Part shown: in pieces, positions 56,280 through 64,000 of the stretch
How positions within the stretch are numbered: the first letter of the stretch is position 1
Layout of the letters: each line of letters opens with the position of its first letter
Assembly: GCF_022376445.1 (NCBI RefSeq)
Contig: NW_025955079.1
Location: forward strand, 1-64,000
From: Fomitopsis serialis
Lineage: Eukaryota > Basidiomycota > Agaricomycetes > Polyporales > Fomitopsidaceae
Direction: 5' to 3'
Length of the DNA stretch: 64,000 nt
The notes under the pieces: model-generated
What the model saw: only the letters and a program-made list of their open reading frames with translations
Told to the model about the DNA's origin: nothing
Databases searched by the model: none
Made by a program: the position numbers and the translations under genes

Positions 56280-57010
56280 GTGCCGACTCTACCACTGGCA
56301 GGCAAGACGGTTGGCGAGCAAGACGATGATCAGTGGGGCAAGACGGTCCAAAGCAGGCAAGACGGGGGCGCACCAGGATCGTGCGGCACCTCGACGAGAC
56401 TTACCCCGTCATGCTCGTGCTCCTCTCCACTGACACGCGTGCGCTCCAGGCCGGCTTCGTGCAGGTGTTCGCCACCAAGCTGCACCAGAATTTCATGCTG
56501 CTGATGCTGCATGCCATCGCGACGGCGCTGAGCTTGCAGAGTGCGGAGTACTTCTTCGAGACGCGCGAGACACCGCTCGAGTGCAAGTTGGAGGAGCTCA
56601 GCCCGCCCGGATTGGAGAAGGGTGCAGAGCAGTCACGGGTGATCGCGGAGAAGGTGTTCGGCATCGTGGTGTCGTGATTCGAGGCGGGTGGTGATGGAAG
56701 GCTGTTGCTGAGCAGTGGGAGCCCTGACTCGGACGGCGACGGCGGCAAGGTAACCCATGCCGACACGTATGTCGCCGGAGTGCTGATCTGGTAAGTCCCT
56801 GTGAAGTGAGCCAAGCAATCGTCGTGTGGCGATGATCGTGCCAAAGCGTTGAGCGGATAGTGTGTGCGAGCAAGACAACATGCAACTCACAAGCGAGACA
56901 GCATGCAACCGGGACGGTGCACTACCAAGGTAGTGCGCAAGCAAGACGGCGGGCAACCAGGACGGCGCGTAAGCAAGACGATAGATGTGCAAGACGGCGC
57001 TCGCGAGCAA
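56280..57010. repeat. GCAAGACGG-type minisatellite, in two blocks around the GST fragment
   Basis: Degenerate GAGCAAGACGGNG(C/T) words at 56300-56370 and 56860-57030. The same words recur at 57585-57790. Confidence 0.7.
56381..56790 (+). pseudogene. glutathione S-transferase fragment
   Basis: The plus-strand frame reads RHLDETYP, STDTRALQAGFVQVFATKLH, SAEYFFETRETPLECKLEEL, SPPGLEKG, then a TGA at 56675-56677, then in the same frame FEAGGDGRLL and VTHADTYVAGVLIW before a donor GTAAGT. This is the end of the thioredoxin-like domain and the start of the C-terminal helical domain of fungal (Ure2p-like) glutathione S-transferases. The stop falls where the family usually has Trp (…W-F), so TGG to TGA is likely. 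The N-terminal domain is missing, replaced by minisatellite. Non-functional remnant. Confidence 0.7.
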
Positions 57011-57059
57011 GACGGCGATACATGAGCAAGACGGGACACGAGAAAGCAACTCAAATGCT

Positions 57060-57330
57060 CACCCTCTTTTCTGCCCACCCTCTCGCTCGCTCGCCCTTCC
57101 ACCCTCTCACCTGCGTGCCATCCTCAGACGCACTTGCCGGCCCTTTCACTCGCTCGCTTGCCCGTGCGCCCGCCTGCTCTTCCACTTACCTTCTCGGCTG
57201 CTTTCCCGTCCTCTCGCTCGCTGGCCCGTCCTCTCACTCGCTCACCCGACCTCTCGCTCGCTGGCCCGACCTTTCACTCACACGCCTGCCCTCTCGTTCG
57301 CTCGCTCACTCACCCTCCCACTCACCCGCA
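57060..57330. repeat. CTCGCTCGCTGGCCCG pyrimidine-rich repeat
   Basis: Degenerate tandem of CTCTCGCTCGCTGGCCCG(A/T)C. Same compositional type as the interior of the GC-rich element at 31208-33065. Confidence 0.65.
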
Positions 57331-57539
57331 GCGACGAGTTACTCGTCCAGAGACTCGCCACCTATGGACTCACGGTGAGCAATTTGCTTCCATGACGACA
57401 ACGACCTGCACATACCTGCACGTCCTCTGTACCCGCCACAGCGAGTTCAAAGTTGAAGCGTCCAGAGTTCGGACGCCTGAAGGTAGACCCGGGCTCGGGC
57501 GGCGGTGGTGGTCACGAGTAGGACGGTTCGCGCGAACAG

Positions 57540-57800
57540 TACGGTGTGTAACGAGTACAGCGCGCAGCTAAGACAGCCCGGGTATGCGAGCAGCACGGTG
57601 TGAGCAGGATGGTGCGCCGAGTCAAGACGGTGCGCAGGCAAGACGGTGTGCACGAGCAGGACAGCGCGCGAGTAAGACAGCACCGAGAAGGAAATTGGGT
57701 CGCCAAGACAGTATGCCAACAGAACGTTAGACGAACAGGACGGCGGGCAAACAAGACGACGCGAGGGCAGGACGGTGGCACACGAGCAAGGCGGATGCAT
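57540..57800. repeat. GAGCAAGACGGTG minisatellite
   Basis: Tandem degenerate words (AGCAGGACGG, GCAAGACGGTG), related to those at 56280-57010. Confidence 0.65.
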
Positions 57801-57993
57801 TCCCAGTGAGCCGACGCCTTGATTGAGCCAGCCGACGCTTCGAACTCACAAACAAGCCCGGCTGGTCGATTCACACTATCAATTGGGATCACGAATCCCG
57901 ATTACATTGCACCCAGGTAAGTACATTATGTCTACGTCGGCTGCACCATCCTCATCGTACAAGCCGACGCGTCGGCCGGCGTAGGCTACTCCC

Positions 57994-59159
57994 ATGACAT
58001 TCCGCGAGACGGCACGTCGGCTACAGGATAGGCTTCGGGTGAAAAGGGCTGCATGGTGTGCGTGCCGGGCGGACGAGCACCTTTTCTTATGGAAGGGTGT
58101 ACGCTCTCCGCCACCGTCGACGATAGCGGACCCTACTATCAAGCATCTGCAGGACTTGTCGGTTCGTGAGTCACTTCGCGACACGAAAGGATATGGTTCC
58201 GCCCTCCGCAAGTTTCACATCTTCTGCGATATTTTCTCAGTTGCGGAGGAAGACCGCCTGCCTGCGTCATTTGCAGTGCTCAACTCATTCGCATTATGGG
58301 CCCTAGCCGACCCTCAGCCGGGTGATGTCGGCCTGATTGGAGGCCCGCGTTCGAGCCAGTAAGTCGGGATGTTGTCAGGAAGTACCTGGCTGGTGTGCGT
58401 GCCTGGCATTTGATTCAAGGCTGGCCAGCACCACTGTCCTCGGACGACCATGCGAGGATCGATTTCCACCTCCGCGGTCTTGAACGGCACGTCGGTGCAC
58501 GCAGGAAAGCCCCACGCCCGCCTGTCACGGTGCCGATGCTTGGCGCCTTACGGGCGGCACTCGACCTGTCAAGTTCGTTCGACGCCTGTGTGTGGGCGGC
58601 CGCGACCTGCGCTTTCTGGGGGCTCATGCGCTTAGGAGAAGTCACCGTACCAAGCCGTGCTTCGTTCCGCGCAAACAAGCATCTCACACGCAAGGACGGA
58701 CTGATCTCGCAGGACGTCAATGGCAAGGTCTATGCACAGCTCGACCTGCCCTCAGCGAAGACAGCACGCGAGGGCGAAACCCAAGCTGTCTACCTCGTTA
58801 AGCAGGGCGAGACAGTATGTCCCATCACCGCATTGCAGAATCTAATTGCAGTGGTGCCTGCAGGCCCCGATGACCCTTTGTTTTCGTGGCGAGACAGCAC
58901 GGGCGCTGTACGGCCCCTAACTCGGGCAGCCGTCCTTCGGCGTGTCAACAGCATCTTCACCGCCCAAGGCTGGGGCACCTCGTTCGGGCACTCGTTTCGC
59001 ATCGGCGGTGCCATGTTCTTTCTCGCGCAAGGTGTCAGCCCCGAGATAGTGCGCATACAGGGCCGCTGGAAATCTGTGGCATATCAGCTCTATGTGCGCG
59101 CCTTCGAGCAGGTTGCCTCGCAGCACCTTGCTCTCCGCTCGAGTGCTCATGGTCTGTAG
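57994..59159 (+). pseudogene. tyrosine recombinase, one frameshift
   Basis: Cuts and rejoins DNA through a covalent phosphotyrosine. Part 1 (57994-about 58330, MTFRETARRLQDRLRVKRAA) has the N-terminal helical domain (KGYGSALRKFHIFCDIFSVA). A one-base shift near 58335 leads to FEPVSRDVVRKYLAGVRAWH, and part 2 runs to the stop at 59159. Catalytic set: R in FWGLMRLGEVTV, H and R in GHSFRIGGAMFFLAQGV, W in GRWKS, Y in YQLYVRAFEQ. This is the recombinase type of fungal Ngaro/DIRS-like elements and their solo derivatives. No reverse transcriptase, RNase H or split repeats lie nearby, so it is solo or the rest is lost. Confidence 0.85.
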
Positions 59160-59262
59160 AGTGTCGGCTCTTTTGGGTTGGGCTGGCGGCGAGTTCGCCG
59201 CGGGTCGCCTCGCTCTTGGTTGGGTAAGCGGCTCTCTCTCCGCGTCCGTTCCCGGCTAACGC

Positions 59263-60833
59263 TGTGGTGATTGCGAGTCCCCGGTGCGTGGACGACGCGG
59301 AAGGGAATTCTTGGTATCAGTGAAAACGATGGGCGGGGGTCGTTGGTACCAGTTGACGGTTGGCGGAGGAAGCGAGCGAGGTCCGTGGTACCTCGCGGAG
59401 GGAAAAGGGGGAATGGGGAGGTGTGCCGCACGCTTCGTCCGCGCTGTCCTTTAGTGAAGACTGCCTTCCTGAGCCTGGTATACTCGATAGCCTTCCCTCC
59501 GACGTTCCTAACCTGAGTTCTCCTCGATCCTGAGCCTGAGCCTAACTTATGCGACCTTCCTTAGCCTGAGCGCGAGCCTGAGACGAGACCTGAAGCCTGA
59601 GATTGCCCGGCGCAACCTAGATACTGAGTCCTGAGAGGTAGTGGTAGGTGACTAACTCCTCCTCCCTCTCCCCCCTAAGTCTCTCCCGCCGCCGTTTTCC
59701 CACGTCCTACCCTCGCTGGCACCCGTTCCTCTCCTCTCCCGTTCCTTCCGCACCCGCCGCGTCTCCTTCCGACCCCTCGCCGTGCCCTTCTCCAGCTCCT
59801 TCCGCCCCCTCCGCCTCCTCCCGACGCCTCGCCATACCCTTCTCCAGCTCCTTCCGCTCCCTCCCCCTGGCTCTCAGTGTTTCCCCACCGTCTGCAATGC
59901 CCGCCGATGCTCCCCCGAACCCGTCCACCATCGTCTTCACCACCCGGTTCTACCGCCTCATCGATCTTCTCCGTGACGAACGCGTAGTCGAGCCTCGTCT
60001 GAACCCCGATAGCGACCACGAGTGGCTTGCCTGGGCCCACGGAGCTCGGTGGTTAATCGTGCGTCTTTCCCTTCATCCTGATTCCTGATCCCCCTCTAAG
60101 CCGTCCTCCCCGCAGCGAATGCTCTTCGACTCTCGTTCCCGTGCAGTGGCCCACGGCGATGCTTCCCTTCCGCTCGTCCGCCGCTATCCCGACGTGCAGG
60201 AGCTGATCGAGTACCTCGACCAAGTCTTCCTCACTCTTCCGTCGCAGCATAGCTACGTGGGCGAACCCTTCCCTTTGATTGCCTGGGCCCCGAATCGGGT
60301 CACCGCCGAGCAGGCGACGCAGAGATTGGTCGTCCCCTCCTTCCGGTTCGCTACTTGGAGCGTCCCTTACAGCTCTCGTCCTACCGCGCTTCGTCCGACA
60401 GCCTCGACAGCCTCCTTACTCGGTTCCAGGGCCTCCTAGACGAGTGCCGCACCGCTAACCGCGACGCTCGTTCCGAAGCTGTTCGTATCGCCCGAGGCCT
60501 GAATACGGTGGAGGGCGGTGTTCGCGACTTGCACGCCCGCCTGTCGGAGGGAGTCTACGTCCCGGACGGCTACTCTGGGTACCTCGCCGCCTGCGGTTCG
60601 CGCCGGTTAGGGATGTCGATGATCTGGAGGAAGGAGAGGTTGAGGACGCCATGGGGGAGGAGCCCGTTGTCCATGTACTGTAGCCGTCTTCCTCCCGCGT
60701 GTTCTTATATTGGTTGTCCTTCCGCCGAGTCGTCCTTCCGCCAATGGATGTCGCTTCGCTCCGCATTGCCTGGGCCTGAGTGCGTGTGTCGTTCCGGGCT
60801 CGTACCGCTGTTCCCATGTGGGCCTGCCCCACA
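59263..60833 (+). mobile_element. insertion unit, copy 2 (related to 24702-26247)
   Basis: Starts TGTGGTGATTGCGAG, aligned with TGTGTAGGTTGCGAG of copy 1, and ends GGGCCTGCCCCACA, aligned with GGGGCTTCCCACA. The 5' part (about 59275-59350) and the gene are also alignable by eye. No clear target duplication is left. The next gene begins 300 bp downstream. Confidence 0.6.
59897..60683 (+). pseudogene. unknown protein of the insertion unit (copy 2), two frameshifts
   Basis: Exon 1 is 59897-60058 (MPADAPPNPSTIVFTTRFYR...WAHGARWLI) and exon 2 starts 60116 (RMLFDSRSRAVAHGDASLPL), with the same intron position and the same exon 1 length (54 codons) as copy 1. In exon 2 the frame shifts near 60335 to RYLERPLQLSSYRASSDSLD and near 60575 to PRRLRFAPVRDVDDLEEGEV, ending at TAG 60681-60683. 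Similar to copy 1 throughout, including the acidic C terminus. Confidence 0.65.
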
Positions 60834-61131
60834 TCTACCCCCACCTTGAAATTCTGACCGTCCCCGGTCAGACTCTCATTCTTCCCGATATGGTACTCCT
60901 ACGCCGCCTTCAGGATCGTCCCAAGTCTTGAGCGATCGGTGATCGATCACGGCCTTCTGCTCGCCTTGCTTCTCTAGCGCTTCGTCCGACGCGTTGATTG
61001 GCCGGGATAGTCTCTTGATCGGGGAATCTTCTTCCGATCAGTGTGGCTGGGCCTCGTCTCCCCGCGTATAAGGCTCGCCGCACTCCTGCTCCTTCGTGCT
61101 CCTTCCTCCTCCCTCCCATCTCCTGTCACCC

Positions 61132-63149
61132 ATGTCTCGTCCTTCCCCGTCTCCTTCTGCCACTCTGGACTTCACCGCCGGTCTCCCCGACGAGGACTAT
61201 CCAGTCCGCCTTGCCGCCTCCGCCGAACTGGTCTCCCTTGAGGCGCGAATCAGCATCGTCGCCGCTCGAGAGCCGACCATGGGCCGCCATCCATCGCACG
61301 CGCAAGCGGGCGCGTGGTTGATCTGGGGCCGCCAGCTATGTTACGCCTGGGTGAGCACCTCCGATACCTATCTCCCTGTCCTCCATGCTCACGGGTCCTC
61401 CCAGGCTGTGTACGACGTGCACCTCGACTACGTCCTCACCAACGGGCTGTTTGAGACGCGTTTGCGTCCCGAAACCGAGGCCGCCTTGGACGCCTTCTGG
61501 GAGCGGCTGGACGGCTTCGCCAGCCAGCCCTCCCGGTACCAGGGTTCCCTCCAGACCCTCCGGCAGGAGGCCCAACTGCGTGGCCGCCGGTACGGCTCGA
61601 CCGGCTACTGGGCCGGCACCACCTTCGAGCTCTCCCCGGCCGTCCTCGCCACGTCCCGTCGTCCCGCCTCTCGCGCTCCGTCCCCATCGCCCGTGCCTCA
61701 TCCGTCCCCTCTCCCCGCCACCGCCGCGCATCTGTCTCCCGTCTCCGAGCCTCTCCGGTCGCCGCCCCACGAACCTCGACCTCCGTCCCCTCTCGAGTAC
61801 GACGAGCCAATGCCTGAGCCTGCGGCCCAGGACGGGCCTGTTCCCCCGCCCGCCGTGCATCTCGCGGCCCTCGAGGACGTTCCGGCGCCTGAGCCCGCCC
61901 TCTCCGTGGCTGGGCCGTTCGGGTTCCCTTTCCCTGAGCCGGCTCCCTCCGCCCCCGGCCATTATGCCCGCGCGTCCTCGCTCGCGTTCACCGAGCGGGA
62001 CCCTTCCGTCCCTCCTCCCGTTACGCCCGCGCGTTCGCCGCCACCCTCCTCTTCGCCTCTGTTCACAGAGAGAGGCACGCCCGTCGCGCCCCTTCCTCTG
62101 TTCGCGCCATCGCCCTCACCTCCCATCGCGCCGTCCATACCATCTCCTCCCCCCGGGCCTCCGCGCGGCACCGCCCTGTCTCGCGCGCCACCGACTCCCC
62201 CTCCGATCGATACCATCGAGGATGACGCCCTGGAGCGGTCCATGTCGCCTCGCGCGTTGGAAGAGGCGATTTTCGCCAGCAACATCGGGACCCGGCTCTA
62301 CCGCCCAACCCAGCCGTCCCCTCCTCCCGCTCCTCGCCCGTCTCGCCCGATGCCGCGTCGTGTCCTCCTCAAGCTTCCCGACCACGGAGGCGCTCCGCCT
62401 GCTCCCCCTTCGCCGACAATCCTCCTTCCGTCCCCCGCCCTCCCCGACAAGTTCCCTCCGGTGCCGCAGCGCACTTCCAATGCCGAGCGCCCGCGGTACG
62501 GGCCCTACGTGTACTCTCCGACCACCCCTTGCCCTGAGTGCCGTCGAAATCGCTTCCGGTGCCGCATCGACGCCCTTCCGGGCCACGCATGCGCCGCGTG
62601 TAGTTCCCGGAAGAAGAGGTGCGCGTTCAGTGCCTTTAGTGAGTCCCTTTTCCGCCTACCGTCCTTACTTACTCATCCCCTTGCTTTCCAGAGGAAGGGG
62701 CGCCAAGCTTCTTCTATATAGGCCACCATCCCGACCTCCCTCGGTCCGCCCTCGCCTCTTACGACTGGGTAACCACCCCAGGAGGCACCCTCGTCGGTCC
62801 CCGTCCTTCGGATATCCGAGCCGACTTCCCCTTCCGCGGTGCTCCAGCGCCGCCTACTCGACCTCCCGCTCCTTCTGCATCCCCCGAGCCGGTCGCTGGT
62901 CCCTCGCAGCCTCCACCCGCTCCCTTGGCCATGCCCGCCGCTCCTCCTCGCCTCCGAACCGTCCAAGATCGACTCGATTGGATGGCCAGCCGGTCTGGGG
63001 AAGTCCGGCAATTCTTCCGCCGCCCCGGTATGCTCGGCGCCCCCGAGATCCCCGACCCAGAAGATGAGCACGACGAGCTGGAGGAAGATGTCGAAATGGA
63101 AGGTCCCGGGAAGCCTGAGCGTGAGTTTGAGTCGGAGGAGGGCCAGTAG
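61132..63149 (+). CDS. Pro-rich protein with Zn2Cys6-like cluster, intact, 2 exons, 654 residues
   Basis: Exons 61132-62638 and 62692-63149; intron GTGAGT...TTCCAG of 53 nt splits a Lys codon and the frame closes with a stop at 63149. N-terminal about 170 residues are folded-looking (LPDEDYPVRLAASAELVSLE, QAGAWLIWGRQLCYAW, RLRPETEAALDAFWERLDGF). Then come about 300 residues very rich in Pro and Ser. The cluster is C-x2-C-x6-C...C-x2-C-x6-C (CPECRRNRFRC ... CAACSSRKKRC), the spacing of fungal Zn2Cys6 DNA-binding domains, but here C-terminal rather than N-terminal. After the intron: EGAPSFFYIGHHPDLP, another Pro-rich part, a helical VQDRLDWMASRSGEVRQFFR and an acidic tail. It could be a transcription regulator or a gag-like nucleic-acid-binding protein. 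Confidence 0.75.
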
Positions 63150-63634
63150 GTAGTGTAGTAGTGATCCCGCAGTAGTCTCCTCCCTCCGATGTACCTCCCT
63201 CCGTCCCAAGTCCGCAATTGTACAATGTATCCCTGCTTACCCCCCCCGAGCCCCGCTGACCACGCCTTGTTCGTCCACCCGTGTGATAAGCTCCCCGAGG
63301 CCGCGCACTCGTTTCCTCACTGGCCACCGGATGGGCTGCCCCTTGATTCCCAATCGCCTCGAGGCTTCCGCCCTGTACAATCACCTCGAGGCTTCCATCC
63401 TGTGCATCTAGCTCGTTGATCACTTTGATTTCGAGTGGTGCCGACGCCTCGAGGCTACTGATCCTCCTCTTTCCCCTTCCACTGTCCGCTCCTCCCCATT
63501 ATCGCCATCGATCTATGCTTGCCTCGGGTATGCGAGTCGTCCATCCATCCCATCTCCCACATCGTTCTTAACTCGTGCCCCGAGCAGCTATCCCACCCTG
63601 CACATCGCTTTCTCCCTGCCCCTCTTTCCTCCGC
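63150..63634. other. intergenic, pyrimidine-rich toward the next gene
   Basis: No supported gene. An imperfect tandem TCGCCTCGAGGCTTCC(G/A)(C/T)CCTGT occurs at about 63353-63400. CT-rich DNA precedes the next start, as upstream of other genes here. Confidence 0.45.
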
Positions 63635-64000
63635 ATGAGCGGCCTTCAGACTCGCGTCCCCTCCGCCGCTCGCCGCCTCCCCAGCGTCGAGCGTCGTCCC
63701 TTCTTCGATCCCGACGAGATTCCCCTTCCGTTCCCCCCGTCGCCTATACCAGTTGATCCCTCCGCCCCGGTTCCACTCTCGGCCCTCCCCGTCGAGGAGC
63801 GCCTCGCTCGTCTAGAGGCCTCTTCCGCGTGGCAAACCCGCCAGCAGGAACGAATCTGGAACGAGTTTGTCGAGTTCCGCCGCACCGTCAACGCGATGCT
63901 CGAGGCCCATGCGCGGGATATCGATCGCGGAGACACCCGCATCGCGATCCAGGTCAACGGGCTCCTCGACCTGTTCCTAGAGCACCGCCGGAACTACGAG
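63635..64000 (+). CDS. unknown protein, 3' end beyond the window
   Basis: Open from ATG at 63635 to the last base, 122 codons without a stop. MSGLQTRVPSAARRLPSVER, a Pro-rich stretch (DEIPLPFPPSPIPVDPSAPV), then a probable coiled coil: LPVEERLARLEASSAWQTRQ, QERIWNEFVEFRRTVNAMLE, ending QVNGLLDLFLEHRRNYE. No family recognised. The composition and layout resemble the proteins of the 61132 gene and the insertion unit, in the same orientation. Confidence 0.6.
   Translation, partial: MSGLQTRVPSAARRLPSVERRPFFDPDEIPLPFPPSPIPVDPSAPVPLSALPVEERLARLEASSAWQTRQQERIWNEFVEFRRTVNAMLEAHARDIDRGDTRIAIQVNGLLDLFLEHRRNYE

Noticed and set aside
61385..63067. 560-residue open frame overlapping the Zn-cluster gene
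   Set aside because: Shadow frame of the very GC-rich 61132 gene; Arg/Pro/Ser only, runs through the intron and has no motif.
57994..64000. Complete Ngaro/DIRS element
   Set aside because: Only the recombinase is recognisable; no reverse transcriptase, RNase H or split direct repeats are visible.

Overview
The window looks like accessory, transposon-built chromatin from a basidiomycete fungus, most likely an Agaricomycete. Four things point there: GC-rich genes with roughly 45-65 nt GT...AG introns; Plavaka-type transposases; TET/JBP-like dioxygenases of the kind known from mushroom transposons; and fragments resembling Agaricomycete cyclin and glutathione S-transferase genes. I see no rRNA, tRNA, CRISPR array or ordinary housekeeping locus. 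Almost every gene is part of, captured by, or cut by a mobile element.

Layout. 1-3730: 5' part of a decayed Ty1/copia element (copia-1, minus strand, running off the left edge). 3731-15112: Plavaka-type element C, with an apparently intact four-exon transposase (8697-11941), a multi-exon gene of unknown function on the minus strand and a tandem pair of paralogous unknown genes; its right end is at 15112. 15113-22366: remnant of a gypsy-type gag-protease reading frame (minus strand), split by a complete young copia element (copia-2, 15410-21279, 278-bp LTRs, target duplication ATCCC). 22367-about 31207: Plavaka-type element A, missing its right end. It carries a probable DUF6532 gene (itself cut by a 1546-bp insertion with a CCGG target duplication), a piece of 2-isopropylmalate synthase and a TET/JBP-like dioxygenase gene. 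31208-34311: a GC-rich terminal-inverted-repeat element, a transposase fragment, a miniature relative of the GC-rich element and the first part of a Lys/Ser/Ala-repeat gene. 34312-52149: 17.8-kb Plavaka-type element B with matching termini and an AT duplication, inserted in that repeat gene. It holds a cyclin fragment, minisatellite, a frameshifted transposase on the minus strand and three plus-strand passenger genes: an intact 595-residue unknown protein, a TET/JBP-like dioxygenase and the DUF6532-like protein. 52150-57900: an unusual gene whose short exons each encode an LFxIPxE motif, a 77-bp satellite, minisatellites and a glutathione S-transferase fragment. 57994-64000: a tyrosine recombinase, a second copy of the 1.5-kb insertion unit, a long Pro-rich gene with a Zn2Cys6-like cluster and one gene open at the right edge.

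How the genes fit together. Elements A and B share termini, a subterminal motif at the same distance from the end, and the same neighbouring pair (TET/JBP-like dioxygenase followed by the DUF6532-like protein), so these look like co-mobilised passengers. In B the transposase is divergently arranged from them. Two pieces of host metabolic and cell-cycle genes inside A and B suggest that this Plavaka lineage picks up host DNA. Single-base frameshifts are frequent, even in the young copia-2 element, so the reader should keep both true decay and consensus error in mind.
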